NCBI GenBank assembly: GCA_005778405.1
Contig: SXOA01000096.1
Coordinates: forward strand, 1 to 64,000
From: Planctomycetaceae bacterium
Lineage (GTDB): Bacteria; Planctomycetota; Planctomycetia; Pirellulales; Pirellulaceae
Direction of reading: 5' to 3'
Length of the DNA stretch: 64,000 bases
Made by a program: the position numbers and the translations under genes. Shown here in pieces: positions 51,212 to 61,058 of this stretch (position 1 is the first letter of the stretch; the number at the start of each line of letters is the position of its first letter). Below the pieces are notes generated by a model. That model did no database searches. It was not told the DNA's origin and was given only the letters and a program-made list of their open reading frames with translations.

Positions 51212-52906
51212 TCACGGCGAATCCCAGCCGGTGCTGGTGGTCTTCCCTTTCTTAGCGGAGCCAGCCATTTCGGCTTCGACGGCGTGATGGGCCGCCAGGA
51301 CGTGGGTGATGATGGATTGCATCCGGTTTTCGTCCACGTAGGGAGAGAGTACGTAAGACTTGAGAGCCACGATGGGCTCGCCGTAGTTACTGTGGCGATA
51401 ACTTTCGGTAAACCCAATCGCGACCCCCTGACCAGTGAGGGCCTCGTGATGGACCCGGTCGTAGATCCGGCGGTTGAGGTCGTTGTGGGCCCGCAACTGG
51501 GTGACGAAGGCGGGATCGCTCCGCTCTCGCTCCTTGACCCGAAAGGTATCGACGCCGGTGGGATAGGCGCGGAACAGTGTCACAGGGCCGTAGTTCTCCT
51601 CGTTGAGAATGGACAGCTCGGGGCGGGAAATGATCAGCTCGCGAAGGATCTCCTCCATCTCCACCGCGTGGCCGATGAGCGTTTGAAAGCCTTCCTTCCC
51701 CAGCAGCAGCAGGTTGGCTAGCGCCGCCATCACGCCTCCCGCTCCGCGGCTGGTTTCCAGCGAGAACATGCCGGGGTGATATTGGCCGGAGTGGTAGAGG
51801 TAAGGCATCGTCTCTTTTTGCCGCGCCACGAGCCGAAGCTCGTCTCGATTCTTCAGCAGAAAGAGCGACGAGATGTAGGGGGCGAAGCCCGTTTTGTGGA
51901 AGTCGGCTCCAAAGGAGTCGGCCAGGCTCAGATGGCGGATACGGTTGGTGGCGGCAGCGAGAGCCCGCACTGTGCGGCCGCGAAAGCCCAGCGGATTCGC
52001 GGCGAAATCGTAGTCGTCGAAGACTGACCAAGCCCAGCCGATGACGGCGTCCGCGTGGATGTGCGGCGAATAGTCGAGGGCCAGTTCCCGCACGAGTCGC
52101 TCGCGGACTTCATGGATCGCGGCCAGGTCGTCAACGCCGAAGGCGTCTGTGGTTCCCATGGTGGCGATGATGGCGGCGATCCGCTTTCCCTGGCCAATGG
52201 CGTCTCTCATCGTCTGTTCCAGGGCGGCGACGTCCATCGAGTTGTCTTCGTGCGTGCGAACCTTGAGGACTTTGCTTTGCCCCATCCCCAGCCAGCCGGC
52301 GATGCTGAGACAAGCGTAGTGGCTTTGCTCGGAAGCGATGAGGACCGCGCTTGGATCGATGCCGTTTTGCAGTGTGTTGGGGCAGGCCTTTTCCAGCCCA
52401 ATTTTCACGCCGTAGAGGAGCGTGCCTGTGCCGCCGAAGGTGAACAGCCCGCCGGAATGCCGCGGGTCGTATCCCACGAGTTGGGCGATCATCGAGGCGA
52501 CGCGGACCTCGGCCTCGGAGAAGCCGCGGCCGCTTTCGTCGGTGCAGAGGTTGGGGTTGTAAATGGAAGGGAGGACCACGCCGATGATGCTGGCGATGGA
52601 GGGATGCGCGACGACGTTCACCTGGCTGCGGGGATGACCGAATATCAGCAGGCCATCGAGACAGTGCACCAGTTCGGGGATGACTTCTTCCAGCGAGCGG
52701 CCGGAGTGGCGGAGGCGGGCTTCGGCTGCCGCGGCATAGTCCGGCTCGCGAGGTGTGCCGAGAATGGGTGCCTGGGACTTGAGGGCGTCGACCCGGTCGA
52801 GGGCCTTGACCAGCGAAAAGACAACGTAGCCGTCGTGGACCGGATCGGAGACCGGCGCGGGAAACGCCTGGCGCAGGGACACCAGCAGGTCGTGGTAGCG
52901 TGACAT
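51212..52906 (-). CDS. Group II pyridoxal-dependent decarboxylase family protein
   Basis: 564 aa. A fold-type I PLP enzyme: FGHPRSQVNVVAHPSIAS, the phosphate-binding FTFGGTGTLLYGVK, HADAVIGWAWSVFDDYDF with the His284 and Asp286 cofactor contacts, and the Schiff-base Lys338 in SFGADFHKTGFAPYISS. The pattern is that of glutamate/aromatic-amino-acid/diaminobutyrate decarboxylase relatives; the substrate specificity loop is not recognisable. Cytoplasmic. GAAGG lies about eight bases before the ATG at 52906, and the upstream RG-rich gene ends only 24 bases before, so the two are probably co-transcribed. Convergent with the kinase gene, with 18 bases between stops. Confidence 0.85.
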   Translation of the reverse strand: MSRYHDLLVSLRQAFPAPVSDPVHDGYVVFSLVKALDRVDALKSQAPILGTPREPDYAAAAEARLRHSGRSLEEVIPELVHCLDGLLIFGHPRSQVNVVAHPSIASIIGVVLPSIYNPNLCTDESGRGFSEAEVRVASMIAQLVGYDPRHSGGLFTFGGTGTLLYGVKIGLEKACPNTLQNGIDPSAVLIASEQSHYACLSIAGWLGMGQSKVLKVRTHEDNSMDVAALEQTMRDAIGQGKRIAAIIATMGTTDAFGVDDLAAIHEVRERLVRELALDYSPHIHADAVIGWAWSVFDDYDFAANPLGFRGRTVRALAAATNRIRHLSLADSFGADFHKTGFAPYISSLFLLKNRDELRLVARQKETMPYLYHSGQYHPGMFSLETSRGAGGVMAALANLLLLGKEGFQTLIGHAVEMEEILRELIISRPELSILNEENYGPVTLFRAYPTGVDTFRVKERERSDPAFVTQLRAHNDLNRRIYDRVHHEALTGQGVAIGFTESYRHSNYGEPIVALKSYVLSPYVDENRMQSIITHVLAAHHAVEAEMAGSAKKGKTTSTGWDSP

Positions 52907-52930
52907 GTCTGAAGCCTTCGCCGCCGGCTG

Positions 52931-54460
52931 CTATCTGCCCCGACCGCGTCCTCGGCCGCGGCCACTTTGGCCGCCATGACCACCGTGTCCTCGGTCGCGG
53001 GATCGCGACGCCATGTTGGCTTCGATCAGCATGCCGACCGTTTCCTGCCACGTCGGAATCTTCGTGTGGCCCTGCTCGTCGTCATGGTCCTCGTCGTGCT
53101 CGTCGAGGTCACTCACGTCCTCGTCGTTCTCTTCCAGCCGCTGCCGGGCGCGGGCGGCAATTCGGTCCTCTTCTTCCTCGTCGATTTCGGGCGCAGGAGC
53201 CGCCGAACCGGAGGGACGATTGTCGCCGGCTTGGCGATCTCCACGGCCTCGGCCACGGCGGCGTCCGCGACGGCGGCGGCGGGAATCCCGCTCTTCACCT
53301 CCCGCATCTTCGACGCCGCGGGCCCGTGCCGGACGATCGGAGGCTTCTGTCGGGGGAGCTTCGTCCAAGTCGATGTCGTCGATCCGCGGCAGAATGTCAT
53401 CCTGCTCCAAATCGGCATCGAGGTCCAAATCGCGATCGAATTCACTGGGCCGCGGCTCCTCTCGGCGAACTTCATCGCGTCGCGAAGCTTCGCGCCGAGG
53501 TGGTGGGCGGTCATCGCGCCTTGGAGTCGGCGGGCGGGCTTCGCGGCGGCGCGAGTCTTCGCGCCGAGGCTCTTCACGGCGAGACTCTTCGCGGCGTGGG
53601 GGAGGAGCGTCATCACGGCGCGGCGCAACTTCGTCACGTCGCGGTGGGGCTACGTCGCGGCGGGGGGGAGGGGGAGCTTCATCGCGACGCCCCTCGGGCC
53701 GCCGAACCTGCTCGCTCCGCTCGTGGCCGCGTCCTCCACGCTGATCATTGCGGCCTCGTTCGCGTCCTCGGCCCCGATCGGCAGCGCGCGGGCGCTCTTC
53801 ATCGCGAGGGCGAGGACGCTCGTCTCTGCGGGATTCGGCAATTGGCGATGCGGGTTCTTCCTTTTCGAGAATGTCCACCTCATCGAGATCAGGTTCGTCG
53901 AGATCCGGTTTCATGATCTCCGAGCGTTCTTCAAAGTCGTCATCCAAGGAAAGGCTCGCGTCGTCCTCGAAGCTCCACGTCGGTGATCGTGGCGGCTTGG
54001 GTTCCAAGGGCATGCGGGGCTTAAATTCATCGAGCGGATTCGACAAGCGAGCCGGCTTCTCCACTTCGGGTCGGAGGGGAGCGACTGGCCTTTCCGCAAC
54101 CGGCTCCGGCGCGGGACGCGGCGCGGCAGCAGGTCGGGGTGGAACAGGCTTGGGTGGTGGCGGCGGGGGCTCTTCCGCCTTGGGAGCCGGAGGTGCCACT
54201 GGTGCCGGCTCTTCCGGCGCTGCTAGGCCCAGGATGGAGAGGACGCTCGACCACTGGCTCTTCGGCTTGGCGGCGGGAGGGGGGGACTTCGCCTGCGGCT
54301 TGGCGCGAGGAGGAGGTGGCGGAGCCGGTTTGGGGGGAGGGGGCGGCGTGCTATCACTGGTCGCCGAGTCAGGAGTAGAGGCGGTGGGCGCTTCGCTCGC
54401 GGGAATGCCAATCTGATCGAGCAGCGAATTCCAGTGAGTGGACTTGGACGGATCGGGCAT
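52931..54460 (-). CDS. Disordered Pro/Arg/Asp-rich protein with RG-repeat C-terminus
   Basis: 509 aa, almost entirely low complexity. Two related short motifs occur in the N-terminal part: HWNSLLDQIGIPASEAP and QWSSVLSILGLAAPEEP (about residues 9-25 and 68-84). Pro-rich stretches follow, then an acidic region (about 165-205), a long Arg/Glu/Asp/Pro block with many RREE, RRDE and PPRRD repeats (about 210-345), a second acidic stretch (FDRDLDLDADLEQDD), a basic RRRRRGRRRGRGRG run, a short conserved-looking segment (KIPTWQETVGMLIEANMASR) and a terminal GRGRGRGRGR tail. It resembles the disordered tail of RNA-degradosome scaffolds without their catalytic domain. Possible RNA-binding or condensate-forming scaffold; function unknown. 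Upstream of and probably co-transcribed with the decarboxylase gene. Confidence 0.65.
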   Translation of the reverse strand: MPDPSKSTHWNSLLDQIGIPASEAPTASTPDSATSDSTPPPPPKPAPPPPPRAKPQAKSPPPAAKPKSQWSSVLSILGLAAPEEPAPVAPPAPKAEEPPPPPPKPVPPRPAAAPRPAPEPVAERPVAPLRPEVEKPARLSNPLDEFKPRMPLEPKPPRSPTWSFEDDASLSLDDDFEERSEIMKPDLDEPDLDEVDILEKEEPASPIAESRRDERPRPRDEERPRAADRGRGRERGRNDQRGGRGHERSEQVRRPEGRRDEAPPPPRRDVAPPRRDEVAPRRDDAPPPRREESRREEPRREDSRRREARPPTPRRDDRPPPRREASRRDEVRREEPRPSEFDRDLDLDADLEQDDILPRIDDIDLDEAPPTEASDRPARARGVEDAGGEERDSRRRRRGRRRGRGRGDRQAGDNRPSGSAAPAPEIDEEEEDRIAARARQRLEENDEDVSDLDEHDEDHDDEQGHTKIPTWQETVGMLIEANMASRSRDRGHGGHGGQSGRGRGRGRGR

Positions 54461-54698
54461 AAGGAAAGGGAAGAACGTGTGTTTGGCAGTCGAAAGTACG
54501 AGTCAAACCTCGCATTGTATCCGATTGCTCTGGGCGTGAGAAGTTGTGCTGGCGAAAGGGTTTGAGCGAATTCTTGGCGATCGTTTTTCGGCGGGCTGGT
54601 CTTGAGCGAAACGCCAGCAATTTGGTAGCTTCCACCCCTCGTCTCACGGCAATCGCCGGTTTTCTTCGCTCGGACTCTTCACATTGGAACGGGCTGCC

Positions 54699-55532
54699 AT
54701 GCGGTTCATTCTTTCGCTAATTCTTGCATTGAATGTCGCGCTGCTGGCAAATGGCAGAATCCGGGGGCAGGAAATCGCTCGTCTCCCCGGTGTGGACGAA
54801 AGGCAAGAGGTGGTGGCTCCTCCGACCCCGGAAGCCCTTCCGCCGGATGCTGATTGGGAGTTTTGGTCTCCCACTTTCTGGGATCCGTGGGAAGGCAACG
54901 TCGAGCTCGGGCTCAACGGCACCGATGGAAATACCGAGACATTCAATGTCCGGCTGGGGGCACTTGCCAAGCGGAAGACCGAGTTCCGCTCCGAGCAACT
55001 GCAAATCACCAGCATTCAGAAGCGGGCCAACGGCTTGACGACGGCGAACACGGCCCTCATCGACAGCCGCATCGACTGGCCGATGCCGAGTTCGAAATTC
55101 AATACGTTCATCCACTCGCTCGTGGAGTACGACCAGTTCAAGGCATTTGATTATCGCGTTTCCGGCGACGCCGGTGTCGGTTATGAGTTCCTGCAGAATG
55201 ACATTACGACGCTCATTGGGCGAATCGGTGCGTCGGCTTCGCACGAGATTGGAGGTCCGAACAATCGGACGAATCCCGAAATCCTGCTGGGCGGTGAATA
55301 CAAGCATAAGCTCAATGAGACGCACCTGTTGAGCGCCCAAGTGAACTACTACCCCAATGTCATCGACTTTGCGGACTTTCGCTTCAACAGCCAGGGATCG
55401 TGGCAGATCGTGCTCTCGCACTCGCACAACTTGAGCCTCAAGCTGAGCGTCATCGACCGCTACGACAGCACGCCCGAAGGGGCCAAACCAAACGATCTGG
55501 ACTACAGCACGCTGCTACTGTGGACGTTTTAG
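54699..55532 (+). CDS. DUF481 family outer-membrane beta-barrel-like protein
   Basis: 277 aa. The ATG at 54699 starts a signal peptide (FILSLILALNVALLANGRIRG). The mature protein has alternating amphipathic strands ending in aromatic residues (NVELGLNGTDGNTETFNVRL, STLLLWTF at the terminus), which matches the DUF481 family typified by YdiY and suggests an outer-membrane barrel. Role unknown. Its end is convergent with the decayed surface-protein gene, 148 bases away; that spacer (55533-55680) holds no gene. The upstream interval 54461-54698, shared with the RG-rich gene on the other strand, must contain the promoters. Confidence 0.8.
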   Translation: MRFILSLILALNVALLANGRIRGQEIARLPGVDERQEVVAPPTPEALPPDADWEFWSPTFWDPWEGNVELGLNGTDGNTETFNVRLGALAKRKTEFRSEQLQITSIQKRANGLTTANTALIDSRIDWPMPSSKFNTFIHSLVEYDQFKAFDYRVSGDAGVGYEFLQNDITTLIGRIGASASHEIGGPNNRTNPEILLGGEYKHKLNETHLLSAQVNYYPNVIDFADFRFNSQGSWQIVLSHSHNLSLKLSVIDRYDSTPEGAKPNDLDYSTLLLWTF

Positions 55533-55680
55533 GCAGATCGCCGAAGTGATGCGACCCGCGCGACTAAACTTTCGTAAGGCGGGGAGACTTTCTTCGGCGA
55601 GTTGCGTAAGCCCCGGCGAATCTGGCCCGGCAGCTCTTGCGAGCTCTCCACCAAACATCTCAACGCATCTCGCGGTGCGA

Positions 55681-58600
55681 CTAATTGAGAGTTCGTAACC
55701 AGTTCGCATTCAGCTGTGCGAACACGTCGTCCACGGCTTTCGTGTCGGCGGCGGCTGAATGGTGGGAATCTTTGCGTAATGCCGATCGCTCGTTCGCAGC
55801 GCACTCGGCAATCTGGGCAGCACCATTCCAAGCCGATTGGGGACTCGGAAGAATAGCGATCCGAGGTTGATCGTCGTGGATCGGTTTGTTCTGGGGAGGA
55901 CTGTATCGAGCCTCGGCCAGAACCAGCGATAGAGGTGCCAAAGAGCTCGCGTCCTCCGCCACGGCAGGCCCGTGCGAAGCAACCAGAATAGAGGCTTCTC
56001 CCTCACCTCCAGGATTACCTTCATCGTTTAGGTAATTGATAACAAGTAGCGCATCGATCGGCGACAGATTGTCGTCACCACTGGTGTCCAAGTAGGGATC
56101 ACTGGCAGGATGCACTGCAGGAAGTCGTCCGCTCAAGCCTGCATTCAGTCCATTGATAATCAGCAGGGCATCGATCGGCGATACTTCACGGTCTCGATTA
56201 ACGTCCAGCGTGGTCAATGAGTTTTGCCAGGGGTGCATCTTTGTGATCGTAATCTCAAACGTCTGCGGGCTACTTGAATCGCTCCCGCCATCCGCAGTCC
56301 CACTATCGTCCATGAGCACGACCTCCACCTTGGCCAGGCCGAAGGCGTTTGGCTTGGGTGTAAACGTGAGCTTGCCCGTGGCGTCAATCGTCGGTTGATT
56401 GACAAACAGGCCGTTGTTGTCGTTGGTGACGACGAAATGTAGTATCTGTCCAGCTTCATCAGTCGCGGTGGGCGGCCCTTTGGCAAGATCCGTGGCCCAA
56501 GCGGTTATGGTCTGGGCCGAACTCGCATCCGTTGCCCCTAAATCGGACCCTTTCGTAAAGCTCGGCGCATCGTTGACCTTGGTGATCGTGAAGCTGACCG
56601 TGGCCGTGCTGGTCAGATAGTCGTCCACTCCGGCAGTTGTGCCGTCGTCTTGCAGCGTATAGACAAAGCTGGCCGGGCCGTTGTAGTCTGCGCTGGGGGT
56701 GAAAAGCACGTTGCTGCCGCTGATGCTGATGGTCCCCCCCACGGGGTCGCTGACCGCCGAGATGGTCAGCGTCTGGCCGCCCTCGTTCGGTCCTTTGGTG
56801 TCATTGCCAAGTAGCGTGGCAAACGGGATCGTCCGCAGGCCGGAGTCTTCGGCCACGCTGGCCAGCGGGTCATCCACGCCGGCTGGCGGGTCGTTGACCT
56901 CGGTGATCGTGAAGCTGACCGTGGCCGTGCTGGTTAAGAAATCCGCTCCGCCGTTGGTTGTGCCGTCGTCCCACAGTGTATAGACAAAACTGGCCGGGCC
57001 GTTGTAGTTGGCAGTGGGCGCGAAAAACACGTTGCTGCCGCTGATGCTGACGGTCCCCCCGACGGGGTCGCTGACAGCCGAGATGGTCAGCGTCTGGCCG
57101 CCCTCGTTCGGTCCTTTGGAGTCATTTCCAAGGAGTGTGGCAAACGCCAGCGTCCGCACACCGGAGTCTTCGGCAACACTGGCCAGCGGATCGTCAACGC
57201 CGACTGTCGGGTCGTTCACTTCTGTGATTGTGAAGCTGACCGTGGCTGTGCTGGTTAGAAAGTCGTCCACTCCGTTGGTTGTGCCGTCGTCTCGCAGCGT
57301 ATAGACAAAGCTGGCCGGGCCGTTGTAGTTGGCAGTGGGGGTGAAGAGCACGCTGCTGCCGCTGATGCTGACGGTCCCCCCCACGGCGTCGCTGACGTCG
57401 GTGATGGTGACCGTCTGGCCGTTCTCGTTGGTCGGTCCTCTGGAGTCATTCCCAAGAAGTGTGGCTAACGCCAGCGTCCGCAGGCCGGAGTCTTCGGCCA
57501 CACTGGCCAACGGATCGTTTACGCCAATCGGAGGGTCGTTCACCTCGTTCACCTTCACGCTGAACGTGCGTGTAAACGTGTCGACGCCGCCGTTGGCCGT
57601 TCCGCCATTGTCCGTGATGGTGACGGTGACCACCGCCGTCCCCGATTGATCCGCTACTGGCGTGTAGGTGAGCGTGCCGGAATCGTCCGGACTGGTGTAG
57701 GTGACCGTGGGGTTGGCGATCAGTCCCGTGTTACTTGACGTGGCGGTCACTGTCAGCGTTTGTGATTCGCCAGGACCAGCGGAAATGCCGGTCAAATTGA
57801 TTGTCTGTAATCCCGCATCCTCCAGGATGGCCGCCGGGTCCGAAATCGTCGCCAGCGTGGGCGCGTCATTAGCCGCATTGACGACTTGCGAGAACTCCGA
57901 GGTATTCCCAGCCGCATCGATAGTCGTCGCGGTGATGAAATGCCGATTGCTGAAGTCTCCTGTGAATTCGAGCGTAAAACTCGCGTTCCCATCGGCCCCA
58001 GAAGTGACGGTGATCGATCCCAAGAAGGTCTCGCCATTGCCGTCGCTGCCAGCCACCGCGCTGGCGAAAAACTCAATCGTGAACGGAGCATTGGGGGCGC
58101 TGTTCAGGGTCCCCATCACCGTCAGCGTACTCCCCACGATCAACGTCGAATTCAAGACCGGGAAGTTGAGCAGGTTGTTGGGTCCAGTATCGGGGTCGCC
58201 CAGATCGTTCGGCGTGACGCCATCTAATCCCAAGTCAATTTCAAGACCGCCCTGATGATGGATCGCATTGCCACGGATTGCATTGCCCGTGGAAGCCGCC
58301 CCAATGACCACTACTCCGCTCCCCGCGTTGAACGCGATGATGTTGCCCATGCCGACAGCCGTTCCTCCGATCATGTTGCCGGATGCCCCATCGGACACTG
58401 CAACACCGTCGAATCCGTTGGGCAATGCCGCCGTGCCCGAAACATCAGTCCCCACCTAATTTCCAGCCACCACGTTGTTGCCGGTGGCGCTTCCGGTGAA
58501 TCGAACACCGATACCACCATTCCCCGAAATGGTGTTTCGCTCCAACAGATCGGAGACTCCGTCACCGTTGGTTCCGATCCGGTTGTGGTTCGAACCGTTA

Positions 58601-59688
58601 AGAATATCCACCCCCAGCCCACCATTGGGCAACGCCGCTGTGCCAACCGCATTCAAGCCGATGATATTCCCCGCGATTACGTTGCCCGATGTGTTGGCGT
58701 CGAACAACGGCACTCCCGTATTGGCGTTTCCAGAGATGACATTGCCTTCCGACGCATCGCCCAATCCATCGCCATTGGTTCCCACAAAGTTGTTTTGGGG
58801 GCCATTGGCCATTCCCACGCCAAACAGCAAATTGCCGATGGCAGAATTTCCCGTTACATCGGTACCGATGTAATTTCCCGCGATTCGGTTGAACTCCGTG
58901 CCGGAATCGAACAAATCGACTCCGTCAATCCCATTCCCGGAAATGATGTTCCGCTCCGCCGCATCGTTCACGCCATCGCCGTTGGTGCCGATGATATTTC
59001 GCTTCGTCCCGCGCGCGAGCATTACGCCGCGGCCACCATTACCGATCGCGGCGGTGCCTGCGGCATTCGTGCCAATGAAGTTTCCTGCAACGACGTTGGA
59101 GTCGGCGCCTGAGTCTCCGATGAATACTCCTTCGAGCAGATTGCCGGACACCACATTTCTTTCGGTCGCATCGTTCACTCCATCGCCATTCGTTCCGATC
59201 ACGTTCTGCTTCGCGCCGCTGGTCAGGGCAATGCCCGTGAACCCGTTGCCGAAGGCCGCCGTGCCAGCCGCATTGGTGCCGACATAGTTCCCTTGAACGA
59301 CCACTCCGGTCGCACCTCTGATCCAGATGCCGTTATTGCCGTTGGCCGAAATGACATTGCGGGCCGCGGCCTGGGCTCCGCCAACAGTCGTATTGTTTCC
59401 ATTCACATACACGCCTTGAAAAGCATTTCCCAGGGCGGAAGTTCCCGACGCATCCAGACCGATCACGTTACCGGCGATTTTGGAGCCGGTGGTGGTTAGG
59501 CCATCAATACCAATACCTACCTGGCTGTTCCCCGAGACGACATTCCCCTCGTTCGCGTCATTGACGCCATCGACGTCCGTTCCAATTCGCGAATTGGTGG
59601 AGCCGTTGTACGCTGCGATGCCCCACCAGCCATTGCCGAGGGCCGCCGAGCCGGCCGCATTGACGCCGACATAGTTCCCCTGGACCAC
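55681..59688 (-). pseudogene. Decayed surface protein: beta-helix repeats, cadherin-like repeats, dockerin
   Basis: Two long open frames (58456-59688 and 55681-58455) form one gene. At 58456-58458 the codon is TAG where the repeat consensus (AGN-Tyr/Phe-IGT) needs Tyr or Phe, and reading resumes as VGTDVSGTAAL in the same frame. The 5' end is missing: coding sense starts inside the left end of an IS at 59686. Content in order: about a dozen parallel beta-helix repeats (NVISGN, GNYIGTNAAGT), an Ig-like region, three near-identical cadherin-like (tandem-95) repeats at 56571-57545, and a planctomycete dockerin (DVNRDREVSPIDALLIING, DTSGDDNLSPIDALLVINY). No signal peptide remains. It was probably a secreted adhesin or polysaccharide-active protein; the 924-codon downstream frame could still be translated from an internal start. 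Confidence 0.82.
56571..57545 (-). repeat. Three tandem cadherin-like coding repeats of about 320 bp
   Basis: The boundaries fall at the EVNDP codons near 57540, 57210, 56890 and 56571, so the periods are about 327, 321 and 318 bases. The second and third copies share long identical DNA stretches (for example around 56757-56806 and 57076-57125). The units encode DPLASVAEDSGLRT...LLGND and SASFVYTL-type blocks. Confidence 0.8.
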
Positions 59689-60941
59689 GGCTACTCATTA
59701 ATTGAACCTGTATAGGCCTTGGTTCGTAAGTGCTTCAACGGAGTCTTTTTCCCTTACTCATGGAGGTCTCGTGGTGAACACGGTCGCCGCTGGGGATTTG
59801 CTAGCCATGCTGGCAAGAATCCCCGATCCGCGAGGGCGACAGGGACGACGCTTTGGTCTGTCGGCCATGCTGGCCACGGTGGTGTGCGGAATCCTGACGG
59901 GAGCGCGGGGCTACACCGCGATTGCCGAATGGATTCATCGTCAAGAGGTTCCAGTTTGGCACTGGCTGGGTTACACGCGCAAACCCCCGTGCCCCAATGC
60001 TTTCCGCGATCTGCTCATGGCACTGGACTCCACTGCTTTGGAGTCCGTGCTGCGGGAATGGGCCGAGATATTACTCGGCGAGACAGTGCCGCCCGGCGAG
60101 ACACTGCCGCCCGAGTTACAGGCGGTTGCGATGGACGGTAAGACACTCTGCAGTACGCTGGCCAGCCACGGCCGCAGCGTGCATCTGCTGTCGGTGCTGG
60201 ATCAGCGGACTGGTTTCGTCCTCAGCCAGCAAGAAGTCGATGGCAAGACCAACGAGCACAAAGGGGCGCTGCAACTCCTCAAAACCATCGTCCTCAAGGG
60301 CCGCCTAGTGACTGGCGACGCCATGTTCTGCCAGCGCGACTTGTGCCAGCAAATTGTGGACGATGGCGGACACTACTTCTTCGTGGTGAAGGATAATCAA
60401 CCGAGCCTGAAAGAAGCCATTGCGGCTGATTTTCGGCCCGGATTTTCCCCCCTCCACAGAACGCGAGCGGCAGCAGCAGCTTTCTCAGGCTGAAACCTGC
60501 CACAAGGGACATGGACGCTGGGAGCGGAGGCAACTCTCTGCCAGCACCCGCTTGGCCGGAAATTATGATTGGCCTGGGCTCGCTCAAACCTGCCAGCTCA
60601 CACGCACGACGAAAAGTGGCGTCAAGGAAACCGTCGAGGTGGTCCACGCAATTACCAGCCTCCCGCGTCCTCTGGCGGACGCCGCTGCGCTGCTCCACTT
60701 CAATCGCGAGCACTGGGGCATCGAAACCCTGCACTGGCATCGCGACGTTACCTTCGGCGAAGATCATTGCCTCGTCCGACACCCCGCCGGCGGCCACGCC
60801 CTCGCCTGCTTCCGCAACGCCGCCCTCAAACTCTTGCGGCGAAATCAGGTTAATGGCGTAATCAACGCCGTTAGGGCCTTTGCTTCCAGTCCCGCAAAAC
60901 TGCTCAAATTCCTATGCATCTTGAAACAGTGAGTAGCCGTG
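59686..60941 (+). mobile_element. ISAs1-like insertion sequence (about 1.26 kb)
   Basis: CACGGCTACTCA at 59686-59697 is the exact reverse complement of 60930-60941, giving 12-bp terminal inverted repeats. The transposase runs from near the left end and its stop TGA (60930-60932) lies inside the right repeat. No target-site duplication is visible in the ten bases on each side, and the sequence right of the element shows no resemblance to the interrupted beta-helix gene. A deletion or recombination next to the element is therefore likely. Confidence 0.82.
59774..60932 (+). pseudogene. ISAs1-family transposase with a one-base frameshift
   Basis: The GTG at 59774 has GGAGG seven bases upstream. 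The first frame reads to 60493 and has IPDPRGRQGRRFGLSAML, VAMDGKT (first catalytic Asp), LVTGDAMFCQRDLC (second Asp) and FFVVKDNQPSL. The family sequence continues in another frame up to 60932 with HWGIETLHWHRDVTFGED, which contains the catalytic Glu. The frames join at GATTTTCGG; removing one T from the run 60430-60433 gives a continuous product of about 385 aa. The IS is therefore probably unable to move by itself unless slippage at the T run occurs. Confidence 0.85.
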
Positions 60942-61058
60942 ACCTCATTGGGGACTGCTGCGAATCGCTTTCCTGATATGTTGCAGGACTTCTGATTCGG
61001 CTATACTCGCTTGCTCAACAACCGTTCACTGTTTTAGCGGCTCGAGTGGCCGCCCGTT

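Noticed and set aside
49208-52903. Long antisense frames opposite the WD40 kinase and the PLP decarboxylase
   Set aside because: Shadow frames caused by third-position GC bias; no recognisable motifs.
56571-57545. CRISPR-like repeated pattern
   Set aside because: The repeats are 320-bp coding units without short spacers; they encode cadherin-like domains.
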